A stretch of DNA of 64,000 nt from Candidatus Krumholzibacteriota bacterium. Lineage in GTDB: Bacteria > Krumholzibacteriota > Krumholzibacteriia > LZORAL124-64-63. The stretch covers positions 1 through 64,000 of the forward strand of contig JAJRZA010000022.1 of assembly GCA_024275485.1 (NCBI GenBank). The letters are read 5' to 3'. The notes beneath the pieces were generated by a model, which was not told where the DNA came from, ran no database searches, and saw nothing but the letters and a program-made list of their open reading frames with translations. Shown piece after piece: positions 1 to 8,226 of this stretch. The position numbers and the translations under genes were made by a program. Position 1 is the stretch's first letter; each line of letters starts with the position of its first letter.

Positions 1-174
1 GATGTCCGATTTCAAACCTTCACTGATGGCCAGACCGGCAGCATCATCGCCGGCGCGGTTGATGCGCAGACCGGAGCTGAGCTTTTCCATGCTCTTGCCG
101 AAATTGATGGTAGAGGTGGCCAGGTGGCGTTGCGTGTTGATTGAAGACACATTGGTGTTAATGCGAATTCCCAT
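1..174 (-). CDS. fliC: Flagellin, N-terminal 58 codons (3' end outside window)
   Basis: Reverse-strand reading from the ATG at 174 gives a typical flagellin D0/D1 start, MGIRINTNVSSINTQ, followed by the conserved SSGLRINRAGDDAAGLAISE block. The gene runs off the left edge, so length and C-terminal D0 helix cannot be judged. A strong ribosome site (AGGAGG, 182-187) lies 7 nt upstream and a sigma-28 promoter lies at 307-333. It is a close paralogue of the complete flagellin at 458-1318 (MGIRVNTNVASLNAQ there) and sits immediately downstream of it, separated by a terminator, so the two filament genes are separately transcribed. Family is certain; which copy makes the main filament is not known. 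Confidence 0.95.
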   Translation of the reverse strand, partial: MGIRINTNVSSINTQRHLATSTINFGKSMEKLSSGLRINRAGDDAAGLAISEGLKSDI

Positions 175-306
175 GGTGTTTTCCTCCTTGAAAACATTCG
201 GGTTTTGTCGAATCGCTTGATGCGATTTGGGATTGATTGTCTGCCGACTCCAGCCAGTGCGAGCAATTCCATTTGCCGCATGGGCCTTCAGCGTCCTACC
301 TGTTGA

Positions 307-333
307 TTATCGTCGAGAGGGACAGGGGCTTTA
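307..333 (-). promoter_or_regulatory. Sigma-28 (FliA) promoter of the left flagellin
   Basis: On the minus strand the -35 TAAA (330-333) is followed by exactly 15 nt and the -10 GACGATAA (307-314), against the flagellar consensus TAAA-N15-GCCGATAA (one mismatch). The start codon at 174 lies about 130 nt further on. FliA is encoded in this window at 34737. Confidence 0.8.
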
Positions 334-344
334 GGATTAAATTT

Positions 345-390
345 AAAAAAACCGACTACCCCTCGCGTCAGGGGGCAGTCGGTTTTTGTT
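345..390 (-). terminator. Rho-independent terminator between the two flagellin genes
   Basis: Stem arms AAAAACCGACTACCCC and GGGGCAGTCGGTTTTT close on a short loop. Read on the minus strand, the stem ends in a run of seven T (complement of 345-351). It lies 70 nt past the stop of the flagellin at 458-1318 and upstream of the next flagellin's promoter. Confidence 0.85.
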
Positions 391-457
391 TTGCTTCAGG
401 ATCCTAAACCCAGTGTCTCAATCCATGTTTACGAGAATCCGTAAATCCCTATTTAAC

Positions 458-1318
458 TTAGCCCCCCAGAAGGTTCAGGGCCAACTGCGAAGTCATGTTG
501 GACTGGGAGAGGATCGATACGCCGGCCTGCTGCAGGATTTGCAGACTTGTCATGTTCGATGTCTCCAGGGCAACATCCACGTCGCGAATACGACTGTTGG
601 CTGCCGAAAGGTTTTCCGCAGTCATGCCGATGTTCCTGATGCTCGATTCCAAACGGTTCTGGGCGGCACCAAAGCCGGAACGAACGCTTGATACCATGCC
701 AGTAGCATTCTCCACCAAACCGATGGCCACCCGAGCTGCGTCACCGTTGGTTCCCAGGATGTTCACACCGACGGCGGGGTTGGCATCGAAAGTCAGATGC
801 AAATCTGCGGAGCTGATGATCTGTGTCAGGTCGATAGGAACGGCGCTGGTGCTTGCATCGGTGCCGATACCAACCTGCACGTCCAGGATTTGGCTGCTGC
901 CGTCAAGCAACATGATCCCGTTGAATTCGGCTGTGGTACTGATTCGGTCGATTTCCTGTAACAATTCCTGGAACTCGCTGTCCAGGTAGACGCGTTCGTT
1001 CTCTCCAAGGGTTTCCGTAGCTGACTGCTCGGCCAACTCCCTCAGGCGCAACAGGATGTTGTTGACTTCATCGAGCGAACCTTCAGCCACCTGCACTAAA
1101 CTGATACCATCGGCAGCGTTGCGGGAGGCCTGCTGCAGAGCCCGGATGTCGGACTTGAGGCTCTCACTGATGGCCAGACCGGCGGCATCATCACCCGATC
1201 GGTTGATGCGCATGCCGGAACTCAGGCGTTCCATCGATTTCTGAAATTTTGTGGTAGTGTTGTAAAGGTGTCGCTGAGCGTTCAGTGAAGCAACATTTGT
1301 ATTGACGCGGATTCCCAT
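458..1318 (-). CDS. fliC: Flagellin (complete)
   Basis: A 286-residue flagellin, a normal length for a filament protein with little D2/D3 insertion. The N-terminal D0/D1 (about 1-140) carries MGIRVNTNVASLNAQ, LSSGMRINRSGDDAAGLAIS and the coiled-coil RELAEQSATETL. The C-terminal D0/D1 (about 200-286) carries SVRSGFGAAQNRLESSI and ends SQLALNLLGG. The reading frame is open further upstream, but 1318 is chosen because flagellins begin at this motif and GGAGG (1327-1331) lies at the right distance. I could not find a convincing sigma-28 or sigma-54 promoter in the 160 nt upstream, unlike the neighbouring paralogue. It is exported by the FlhA/FlhB system encoded here and polymerises outside the cell. 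Confidence 0.97.
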   Translation of the reverse strand: MGIRVNTNVASLNAQRHLYNTTTKFQKSMERLSSGMRINRSGDDAAGLAISESLKSDIRALQQASRNAADGISLVQVAEGSLDEVNNILLRLRELAEQSATETLGENERVYLDSEFQELLQEIDRISTTAEFNGIMLLDGSSQILDVQVGIGTDASTSAVPIDLTQIISSADLHLTFDANPAVGVNILGTNGDAARVAIGLVENATGMVSSVRSGFGAAQNRLESSIRNIGMTAENLSAANSRIRDVDVALETSNMTSLQILQQAGVSILSQSNMTSQLALNLLGG

Positions 1319-1404
1319 TCTCAGATCCTCCATGAAGCGGCAAACACCGGGGCCTTGATTCCTGCTAGGCTCGTTCTGGTTTGCCATCCTGCCGCTTTTG
1401 CAGC

Positions 1405-1432
1405 TTGCCAGTTTTACCGGGTGGTCCATAAT
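1405..1432 (+). promoter_or_regulatory. Sigma-70-type promoter for the GNAT gene
   Basis: TTGCCA (1405-1410), 16-nt spacer, CATAAT (1427-1432); five of six matches at each element. Predicted start about 1439, 37 nt ahead of the ATG at 1476. It faces away from the flagellin gene. Confidence 0.5.
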
Positions 1433-1475
1433 GGGGAAACAGAGTTTCAGCGGGCCCATTTTTTGGAGAGCCAAT

Positions 1476-2465
1476 ATGCCGATTGTCAGTGTTTCGCCAG
1501 CGGATCGTGCCGGGTTTCTCGATTTGGTCAATGCAGAGATCAGGCCAGATCGTGCAAAAACCAACGCCTGGGACGATTTCCCGGTAATTCTAGGGCCTCA
1601 AAACAGCCTCTGGCAGCTTGTTTACAAGATGGATGATGGTTTTATTGCAGGATGCATTGCGTGTCTAATACGTCTCCTCAAAACAAGTTGTGGAGATATT
1701 CCCGTCGCTGGAGTAGGCGGTGTGGTGACCCACCCGGATTTTCGTGGCCGTGGTATAAGTTCGGCCTTGCAAAATGAAATGCTACTGCGTTTGAAGGGGA
1801 AAAAAATTCCCCTTGGAGTCCTATGGACCGACCAACCGGAAATATATTCCGGGCGGGGTTTTGCAGCCGCTGGTTGGGAAATTCACGCCTCTGTTGCTGA
1901 ACTGGCCATTTCTGAACCAATTCCACCGGAGTGGAGCATACGTAATTTCCGAAATGATGATACCGATGATGTGACTTTGCTTTTCAATCAACATCCCTAT
2001 CGTACTGTCAGGGAGCCCGATGATTCGGCCGCTTATTACAATATGCCGGGCACCCAGGGTTTTCTTCTGGTGGATTCTGCTGATCAAATCAAGGCGGCCA
2101 TTTTTTGCGGAAAGGGAGGCGATTTTCCCCACTACATCACCGAATGGTCGGGAGACCCTGCGGTTTTGCCCTACCTCTTCCAATATGCCAACCAGCAAGG
2201 ACTGGCGCAGCAGGTCCTGATTCCAGCCGGCAGCGACCACTTGGTCAATTCCCTGGTGGATATGGGGTCTGGATGGGTCGCCTTGCCTTCCGGACAGTGG
2301 GTAGTGCTTGATGCAGAAACCCTGGTTGAACAAGTCGAATCTTTTGGTGGTGAAATTCCCGAGGACCTACATGATCCTGTGGCCTGGTTGGGAAGTGTTG
2401 ATTCCGATGGCCAACCTTTGATTGGAACTCTGACCGCTGCTGTCTGGGGGTTCGATAGCGTTTGA
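1476..2465 (+). CDS. GNAT-family N-acetyltransferase (Eis-like)
   Basis: A 329-residue protein. The acetyl-CoA binding motif A is visible at about residues 81-105: GGVVTHPDFRGRGISSALQ, with the RGRGIS pyrophosphate loop. The rest resembles the two-domain Eis-like group (GNAT followed by a longer C-terminal half), but the substrate cannot be read from sequence. The ATG at 1476 is preferred over an in-frame upstream ATG (1398) because GGAGAG lies just ahead of it and the family begins near here. It is divergent from the flagellins and followed by a glycosyltransferase, so a role in modifying flagellin or a surface sugar is possible; this is inference from position only. Confidence 0.75.
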   Translation: MPIVSVSPADRAGFLDLVNAEIRPDRAKTNAWDDFPVILGPQNSLWQLVYKMDDGFIAGCIACLIRLLKTSCGDIPVAGVGGVVTHPDFRGRGISSALQNEMLLRLKGKKIPLGVLWTDQPEIYSGRGFAAAGWEIHASVAELAISEPIPPEWSIRNFRNDDTDDVTLLFNQHPYRTVREPDDSAAYYNMPGTQGFLLVDSADQIKAAIFCGKGGDFPHYITEWSGDPAVLPYLFQYANQQGLAQQVLIPAGSDHLVNSLVDMGSGWVALPSGQWVVLDAETLVEQVESFGGEIPEDLHDPVAWLGSVDSDGQPLIGTLTAAVWGFDSV

Positions 2466-2565
2466 ACCGATGGGTTTGGGCAAGACAATTGCTCTTGCTG
2501 GGATAACCAGGAGAAACCGGTGAGTATTTTGCCGGTCATCCATATTCCGGAAGGGCTTGAGGATT

Positions 2566-3600
2566 ATGCCGGAGCGAGGAAATCTGACCTTGGCGGTCAT
2601 CGTCAAAGATGAAGCGGACTTGTTGGACGGACTGTTGCATCATCACCGGCATCTTTATGATGAAGCGGTGGTCGTGGACACAGGCAGCCGCGACGACAGC
2701 CGCCTGGTTGCCTTGAAGGCCGGGGCCAGGGTCTTTGAGTATCCTTGGCATGACGACTTTGCCGCAGCCCGAAACCATGGTTTGCAGCAATCCACTGGAC
2801 ACTGGATTCTTCAACTGGATTGTGATGAGCGCATTGACCCGGATGACTTTGCCGAAATATTGGGCATGGTCCGGAAACCTGCAGAACATTGTCATACTTT
2901 TATCATCCACAACTACACCGAAACTGCCGAAGGAGGTGCTTGGTGCGAAACCGGGACCAAGGACCGTCCATGGTGCGGGGGGGGGGCCGGGTACTGGAAG
3001 ACCCAACCAATACGATTATTCCCCAACCGCCATCAATTACGCTTTTCCGGTGTTATTCATGAGAACATTATAGATGACCTCAACAAATCAACGACACCTA
3101 TCCTTCAGTCGAACATAGTGATTCATCATACGGGCCTGTTGAGTAAAAGTGGACGACTGCGTCGGGAGAAACTCTATGGCCCTCTTTTGATGAAAAAAGT
3201 TCGTTCTGCACCCCATGACATTCGTGCCATTACGGAATTGGCGAGGTATCTTGCTGGAAAGAATGAACTTGTTGTTGCCGAACGACTTATAGCTCAAGGG
3301 TTAAAGCTTGTTCTTAATCCGGACAAGGAAGTCCAGACAAACCTTTTGATGGTTGAAATCCAAACCAGATTGGGCAAATTAAACCTAGCCATGCTTCGCC
3401 TAGAGAAAACCATAAAAAATCACCCGGATCAACTTTTATGCTGGATCCAGGCGGTTGTCCTGTGTCTTGCCAGCGGTAATCAGGTGAAAGCCAAGGCCTA
3501 TTTGCGCCAAGGGCGACAATTGTTCCCTCTTTCTCCGGTACTAAGACAACTGGAAAGCAGGTTGCCAGAGGAAAGTTTCGGGAAATCCTTTGCCAATTGA
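2566..3600 (+). CDS. GT2-family (SunS-like) glycosyltransferase with helical C-terminal repeats
   Basis: About 344 residues. The N-terminal GT-A domain starts LTLAVIVKDEADLLDG, with VDTGSRDDS (37-45) for nucleotide binding and the metal-binding DCDE (85-88), followed by RLFPNR and a HEN segment typical of the group. The C-terminal third (about 215-335) is helical and TPR-like. ATG 2566 is chosen over TTG 2557 because GGAAGG (2549-2554) is too close to the TTG. An uninterrupted G10 tract (2977-2986, residues about 138-141) sits inside the catalytic domain; the frame is open with ten G. Position between flagellin and flgM suggests flagellin glycosylation, by analogy with other flagellar loci; acceptor and sugar are unknown. 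Confidence 0.85.
   Translation: MPERGNLTLAVIVKDEADLLDGLLHHHRHLYDEAVVVDTGSRDDSRLVALKAGARVFEYPWHDDFAAARNHGLQQSTGHWILQLDCDERIDPDDFAEILGMVRKPAEHCHTFIIHNYTETAEGGAWCETGTKDRPWCGGGAGYWKTQPIRLFPNRHQLRFSGVIHENIIDDLNKSTTPILQSNIVIHHTGLLSKSGRLRREKLYGPLLMKKVRSAPHDIRAITELARYLAGKNELVVAERLIAQGLKLVLNPDKEVQTNLLMVEIQTRLGKLNLAMLRLEKTIKNHPDQLLCWIQAVVLCLASGNQVKAKAYLRQGRQLFPLSPVLRQLESRLPEESFGKSFAN
2977..2986 (+). repeat. G10 homopolymer inside the glycosyltransferase gene
   Basis: Ten consecutive G residues encode Gly-Gly-Gly plus the first base of an Ala codon. Loss or gain of one base would shift the frame and remove the C-terminal 60% of the enzyme. Poly-G tracts of this length act as phase-variation switches in flagellar modification genes of Campylobacter; here switching is only inferred. 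Confidence 0.9.
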
Positions 3601-3651
3601 CCAATTGGGACCCAATTTTCCGCATTTTTCCAATATATTCTTAGTAATCAC

Positions 3652-3679
3652 TAAAGTTTTTCTGAACTTACGCCGATAC
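3652..3679 (+). promoter_or_regulatory. Sigma-28-like promoter in the glycosyltransferase-flgM gap
   Basis: TAAAGTTT (3652-3659, perfect match to the extended -35) and GCCGATAC (3672-3679, 7 of 8) with a 12-nt spacer, one longer than the usual 11. The 339-nt gap 3601-3939 holds no convincing gene; besides this site and the promoter at 3859-3887 I see nothing in it. A transcript from here would have a leader of about 250 nt before flgM, or could be a small RNA. Confidence 0.55.
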
Positions 3680-3858
3680 TATTCATGTGTGGTTGGTTTT
3701 TGTTCGGTTTGTCTTGCCTCAAGGCGGCGGCTCAATGAACCAAAGGTGTGGAAAGACTCTTCTCTGTCATCATCCAATGCAGATTAACTCCTCCCAGATG
3801 CGCCAGACAACGGATTTCTCTCATCAACCCGGAATCGAAACGGAATTATGTTGAAGTC

Positions 3859-3887
3859 TTGAGCTTGGGCACCGGGTTTGCTACAAT
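3859..3887 (+). promoter_or_regulatory. Overlapping sigma-54 and sigma-70 promoters of flgM
   Basis: GGGCACCGGGTTTGCT (3867-3882) has the invariant GG-N10-GC of sigma-54 promoters (GG 3868-3869, GC 3880-3881) and matches GGCAC and TTGCT. The same stretch holds a sigma-70 reading: TTGAGC (3859-3864), 17-nt spacer, TACAAT (3882-3887). Either would start transcription about 45-50 nt before the ATG at 3940. Confidence 0.6.
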
Positions 3888-3939
3888 AATACAAACGCAG
3901 TGTTGCGTATGAACTTAATCCTATAGAGGCAGGTTTCTC

Positions 3940-4299
3940 ATGGCGATGGACAAAATCAATGGCTCACCCCTGACCCAACCCGGCATTCTGGATCGTTTCC
4001 AGGTCAATGGTAAAGGCAAGGATGAATCGGAAAGAACCCTCGGGAAGAACAATGGAACCCATGGTGGACCGGCGCCGTCAGATACCGCCGAGATCTCAGA
4101 TAACGCTCACCAACTTATGGACTTAAGGGCGGCCGTGGACGTAGGCAGATTGGCCATTCAAAATGCCCCGGATGTGCGTGAAGATAAAATCGCCGAAGCC
4201 AGGAAACGCCTGGAACAGGGGTTTTACAACTCTCCGGTTGTCCAGGATCAGGTTGCAGGTGTTTTGGGTAACGTTCTCACCAAAATGGATGAACTTTAA
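3940..4299 (+). CDS. flgM: FlgM-like anti-sigma-28 factor
   Basis: 119 residues. The C-terminal half carries the FlgM pattern: a Ser/Asp-rich stretch, SDTAEISDNAHQLMDLRAAV, then NAPDVREDKIAEARKRLEQG, which corresponds to the helices that bind sigma-28 region 4. The N-terminal half is polar and disordered, as expected for a protein exported through the flagellar channel. It is somewhat longer than the roughly 90-100 residues usual for FlgM. RBS GAGGCAGG precedes the ATG at 3940; an in-frame Met at 3946 is an alternative. It is monocistronic: own promoter upstream and terminator at 4321-4350. Its partner would be FliA (34737). Confidence 0.78.
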   Translation: MAMDKINGSPLTQPGILDRFQVNGKGKDESERTLGKNNGTHGGPAPSDTAEISDNAHQLMDLRAAVDVGRLAIQNAPDVREDKIAEARKRLEQGFYNSPVVQDQVAGVLGNVLTKMDEL

Positions 4300-4320
4300 G
4301 TAGCCATTCACGTTTGGAAT

Positions 4321-4350
4321 AAAGGGATCCGTGATTCGGGTCCCTTTTTT
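4321..4350 (+). terminator. Rho-independent terminator after flgM
   Basis: AAGGGATCC and GGGTCCCTT pair (one wobble) around a 7-nt loop, followed by a T run (4345-4350). It lies 21 nt after the flgM stop. Confidence 0.8.
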
Positions 4351-4353
4351 GTA

Positions 4354-4382
4354 TTGATTTTACTGGTAAATAACTTTACACT
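4354..4382 (+). promoter_or_regulatory. Possible sigma-70 promoter of the kinase-regulator pair
   Basis: TTGATT (4354-4359), 17-nt spacer, TACACT (4377-4382). The next ATG is at 4438. An eight-T run (4409-4416) lies in the leader. Confidence 0.4.
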
Positions 4383-4437
4383 ATTTCATGAGTGACCTAG
4401 GACGGCCCTTTTTTTTATCCTTTATCTGTAAGGTTTA

Positions 4438-6738
4438 ATGTTGGAAGAAACCTTGTTCAGTTTGCCCAGTCCGTTGCCGGAAGGTGCCGTCCTGATTGGA
4501 CCAGTTTCCTGGTCGAACCCCCAAGGACCCTCCAGTGATTCATATTCTCATTTTCCCGATCCCGACGAGGCGCTGCGCTGGTTGGTCCAATCATCCAAGG
4601 GAGATCAACCACTCGTTTCCCGTTTGATTCTCCTGCATCAGGATGCTTTTGCCGGTGAAGGTGGCGCTGACGGTCTATGTTTTTGGCTGGAAAATCTGGT
4701 CAGCCTCCATCAACCATGCCTACCCATTCTCCTTCATGCGGAACTATCGGCCAACCATCTGGTCCGATTTTTTAGGGCCGGACTGTTCGATGCCATGTGG
4801 GTTCCCCTGGAACGCTCGGCTTGGGTCAACATGTTGATCAGGGCGGAAAAGAAGCTGGAATACCAGCATCAAAGTCGGCTTATCCTGGAGCACACGGGGG
4901 AAACCCGGGAAACACTCCTGAATCTGCGTCGAAAAATCGAGAATCATACGGCTCGATCCACCAGTGAGTTGTTGCACAGCCAGGAAAGCCTGCAAGCGGC
5001 GAACCAGCAATTGGCCGCGGCCATGGACGAACTTTCCCTGCTTTACCAATTCGGACGCCAACTAAGCACAGCCCGCAATTGGGATCTGGTTCTGCGGGGA
5101 CTGCTCAAAAGCCTGGGCGACTTTGTGGGATCAGGGGGTGCGGCCCTGGTTTTGCGCTCCGCCCAGGGTGGTTCCTATTCTCCCCGGCAAACCTGGCAAT
5201 GGGAAGAGTCCAGTTGGGACAAGGTTCTGGTCAACCTGCAGGATCAGGTCAACGACGCCATGACCGAAACCATGATGGCTCCCGGAGTATTCAACATTGC
5301 TCCGGACAAGGACCACCGACCCGGGGCCGGCCCTCGCATCATCGCCTTGCCTCTTGAACATCAAGAAATCCGTCTTGGATTTTTGCTTTTGCTGTTCGGC
5401 ACTCCGGCAGAACGCGACAGCGCCTCCACCCAATTCCTGCCCTTTCTGCAAACTTTTCAGGTGATGCTTTCGGAAGAAATCGCCAGCGCCCAAATGCTTG
5501 ATCGTATTCGTTATATCGGGAAATTTAACGCCCAAGTGCTGGAGACCATCAAAAGTGCCATCTGGGTCATCGATGAAAATGGCCATACGATTTATTGCAA
5601 TCGTGCAGGCCAGGAGCTTTTGACCGGGAAGGATGCGCCCTCGGAACCTACCGAAGAATTCCTCTTTCAGATCGGTCGTGGCCGACTGGAAAAAACGACC
5701 TGCCAGGATCAGGAGGAACTACCCGAACTTTTTCTGGATGCGCGCCTGCAACTGGACGATGTGCAGGGTCTGTTGTTGCCTGCCTTGCGCAAGGCTCCCG
5801 AGGGAATCTTTCGTGGGGAAGGTGCGGTGCGTCGATCAGATGGACGCCGGATACCCGTTCTGACCCAAACCACCCTGATGGCCGGTCGCGGTCAGGGAGT
5901 CAATTGGCTGGTGGTGGTCTGTGAAGATCTGCGAGATAGCCGCAAGCTGGAAATCGAGCGTCTGCGGGCGGATCAACTGGAGGGCTTGGTGGAAATGTCC
6001 GCCACCCTGGCCCATGAAATCCGCAATCCACTCATGGGATTGAGTGCACAGGCCGAGTTGCTGGCCGAACAGTTGCCGCCCCAGGACAAACGCTCCCGGT
6101 ACATTGAGGTCATCACCGGTGAAGTGGACCGCATCAATGAAACCATCACCCGTATGCTCAATTTCGTCAGACCTTATGAACCAAGCCGCCGCCGGGTTTG
6201 TGTGGCTCGTCTGGCCATGGACTCGGTGGAGCTTGTGCGTCCGCGGGCCGATGAGAGATCCGTCGGCCTGATCTTGGATTTTGATAACCCGACCGCAGAT
6301 GTATCGGAATCCGGCCACTGGGAAATTGACATCGACGGGGCCCAGATCAAACAGGTTTTGCTCAATCTGATGATCAACGCCATCGACGCCGCTCCACCCA
6401 ACTCGGTGGTTTCACTGAGCCTGCGCCTATATGAAGACCTTCACCTAGTGGAAACCATCAGTGGTACCCAAACCAGTTTCGGAGGATTGATGCTACTGGT
6501 TACCGATCAAGGGGATGGATTTGGTGTTGGTGGTCCGGAAAAGATATTCCGTCCCTTCTACACCACAAAAAGCTCGGGCACAGGCCTGGGTTTGAGCATT
6601 TGCCAAAAAATTGTGAGGGCCCACGGAGGAGAAATCCGTGCCGAGCGCCAACAAGATCAAACCGTTTTCCAAGTGCTGTTACCCCAGATCTTGCCTGAAG
6701 ATGACGCCAAAACGAAAATTCAAAAGGAGCAATCATGA
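4438..6738 (+). CDS. Multi-domain sensor histidine kinase (receiver-like, GAF, PAS, HisKA, HATPase)
   Basis: 766 residues, no membrane segment seen, so probably cytoplasmic. Order: a receiver-like fold (about 1-140) lacking a clear acidic pocket, a coiled coil (about 150-200), a GAF-like region (about 205-355), a PAS domain (about 370-470), HisKA with phospho-accepting H526 in AHEIRNPL, and HATPase with N box (NLMINAIDAA, near 642), G1 (DQGDGFG, near 689) and G2 (SSGTGLGLSI, near 713). The HisKA/HATPase pair is of the NtrB/AtoS type. Its stop overlaps the regulator's start (ATGA), so the two are translationally coupled. The stimulus is unknown; location in the flagellar locus suggests a role in motility control. 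Confidence 0.9.
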   Translation: MLEETLFSLPSPLPEGAVLIGPVSWSNPQGPSSDSYSHFPDPDEALRWLVQSSKGDQPLVSRLILLHQDAFAGEGGADGLCFWLENLVSLHQPCLPILLHAELSANHLVRFFRAGLFDAMWVPLERSAWVNMLIRAEKKLEYQHQSRLILEHTGETRETLLNLRRKIENHTARSTSELLHSQESLQAANQQLAAAMDELSLLYQFGRQLSTARNWDLVLRGLLKSLGDFVGSGGAALVLRSAQGGSYSPRQTWQWEESSWDKVLVNLQDQVNDAMTETMMAPGVFNIAPDKDHRPGAGPRIIALPLEHQEIRLGFLLLLFGTPAERDSASTQFLPFLQTFQVMLSEEIASAQMLDRIRYIGKFNAQVLETIKSAIWVIDENGHTIYCNRAGQELLTGKDAPSEPTEEFLFQIGRGRLEKTTCQDQEELPELFLDARLQLDDVQGLLLPALRKAPEGIFRGEGAVRRSDGRRIPVLTQTTLMAGRGQGVNWLVVVCEDLRDSRKLEIERLRADQLEGLVEMSATLAHEIRNPLMGLSAQAELLAEQLPPQDKRSRYIEVITGEVDRINETITRMLNFVRPYEPSRRRVCVARLAMDSVELVRPRADERSVGLILDFDNPTADVSESGHWEIDIDGAQIKQVLLNLMINAIDAAPPNSVVSLSLRLYEDLHLVETISGTQTSFGGLMLLVTDQGDGFGVGGPEKIFRPFYTTKSSGTGLGLSICQKIVRAHGGEIRAERQQDQTVFQVLLPQILPEDDAKTKIQKEQS

Positions 6739-8198
6739 ATTCGAGGATTTTAATCGTGGACGATGAAGCCACCATCAGGGCTTCCCTGGTAGAGTCCCTG
6801 ACCAGGGAAGGGTACGAAATCACCTCGGCCGAATCCGGCGAAGAAGCCCTGGCCAAAACCCACTCCACGGTTTTCGATCTGGTGATCACCGATCTCAAAC
6901 TTCCGGGAGTGTCCGGACTGGAAATTTTGCAGGCCCTGCGCAACCAGGGCAACGCCACGCCGGTGATCATGATGACAGCTTATGGTGACGTTGATACGGC
7001 CGTCAGCGCCATGCGCAATGGGGCCTATGATTTTATTCCCAAGCCATTCAAGCTCGGTTCCATGAAGAAACAGGTTAGGGCCGCCCTGAAGGCCACCTCT
7101 TCCGAATTGCCGGTTCAGGGTGAAACAGAAATAAAGCTCACTGCCAAGACCCCAAAAACCACCCACAGCTCGGCTGCAGACTTCGACGGGCAGTATCTGG
7201 GCATGATCAAAGTCTGCCCCGGACTTCAACACATTGCGCGCATTTTGGAAAAAGTTGGCAACAGTCGCAGTGGCAACGATACATCCATTCTCATCCAGGG
7301 TGAATCGGGAACCGGTAAGGAAATCGTTGCTCGGGCGATCCACGAGATCAGCCGTGGCAGCCGGGATCGTTTTATGGAGATCAATTGCAGCGCCCTGCCT
7401 GAAACCTTGCTCGAGAGTGAAGTCTTCGGTCACGAAAAAGGTGCCTTTACCGATGCCAAGGCTCGCAAAGAAGGATTGTTTGAGTTGGCGGGAGAGGGCT
7501 CAATCTTCCTGGATGAAATCGGCGAAATGGGGATTCTGCTGCAGGCACGGTTGCTGAGGGTGTTGGAAAGTCGGAGGTTCCGGCGTGTTGGTGGTAAGGA
7601 TGACCTCGAGATCCATGCACGAATTGTGGCAGCCACCAACCTGAATCTGGCCGAGGCCATTGAATCGGGGAATTTCAGGAACGACCTCTACTACCGTCTT
7701 CAGGTGGTGGAAATTGAAATACCACCGCTCAGGGAACGTCCTCATGATGTGGAAATCCTGATCAACCATTTCCTGCGGACCTTCAATGAGGAAATGTATC
7801 TGGAAACTGCTCCGGTGGATGCGAAATTACTGGAAATGCTGCAGAAATACCCCTGGCCCGGCAATGTGCGGGAACTGCGCAACGTGCTCAAGCGAATCAT
7901 GATCCTGGAGGAGCCCAAGCAACTCCAGCCGGAACATTTTCCCGCCCACATTCTGGCTGGTCACAATCCCCGCCATACCTCCCAGCACCAGGCCCTGGGG
8001 CAGGCCACCGGACTCATGCCTTTGGCAGAGGTGGAACGGTTGCAAATTCTCTACACTCTGGAAATGACCGACAACAACAAAAGCAAAGCCGCCCGAATTC
8101 TGGGAATCAGCAGACAAACTTTGCGTGAAAAACTGCGGATATACGAACAAAGAACCCAGGATGAAGGTGGTCTGAATGCCGATGCGGGCGAAGCCTGA
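6735..8198 (+). CDS. NtrC-family sigma-54 response regulator
   Basis: 487 residues. Receiver (1-120) with acidic pocket D9-D10, phospho-acceptor D53 (VITDLKLPG) and Lys in PKPF. AAA+ domain with Walker A GESGTGKE (about 189-196) and Walker B SIFLDEIGE. The sigma-54 contacting loop reads GAFTDA (about 236-241) rather than GAFTGA, a variant that also occurs in intact activators. C-terminal Fis-type HTH (about 440-475) in NNKSKAARILGISRQTLREKL. It shares a 4-nt overlap with the kinase gene and is followed by a strong terminator, so the pair forms a two-gene operon. It probably activates a sigma-54 promoter in or near this locus. Confidence 0.95.
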   Translation: MNSRILIVDDEATIRASLVESLTREGYEITSAESGEEALAKTHSTVFDLVITDLKLPGVSGLEILQALRNQGNATPVIMMTAYGDVDTAVSAMRNGAYDFIPKPFKLGSMKKQVRAALKATSSELPVQGETEIKLTAKTPKTTHSSAADFDGQYLGMIKVCPGLQHIARILEKVGNSRSGNDTSILIQGESGTGKEIVARAIHEISRGSRDRFMEINCSALPETLLESEVFGHEKGAFTDAKARKEGLFELAGEGSIFLDEIGEMGILLQARLLRVLESRRFRRVGGKDDLEIHARIVAATNLNLAEAIESGNFRNDLYYRLQVVEIEIPPLRERPHDVEILINHFLRTFNEEMYLETAPVDAKLLEMLQKYPWPGNVRELRNVLKRIMILEEPKQLQPEHFPAHILAGHNPRHTSQHQALGQATGLMPLAEVERLQILYTLEMTDNNKSKAARILGISRQTLREKLRIYEQRTQDEGGLNADAGEA

Positions 8199-8226
8199 CA
8201 ACAGCTTCCAATCTGTGACCCCAAAG

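Noticed and set aside
1319-1500. Search for a sigma-28 or sigma-54 promoter of the complete flagellin
   Set aside because: No TAAA-N15-GCCGATAA-like or GG-N10-GC match with suitable flanks was seen; it may use a weak site or lie further upstream.
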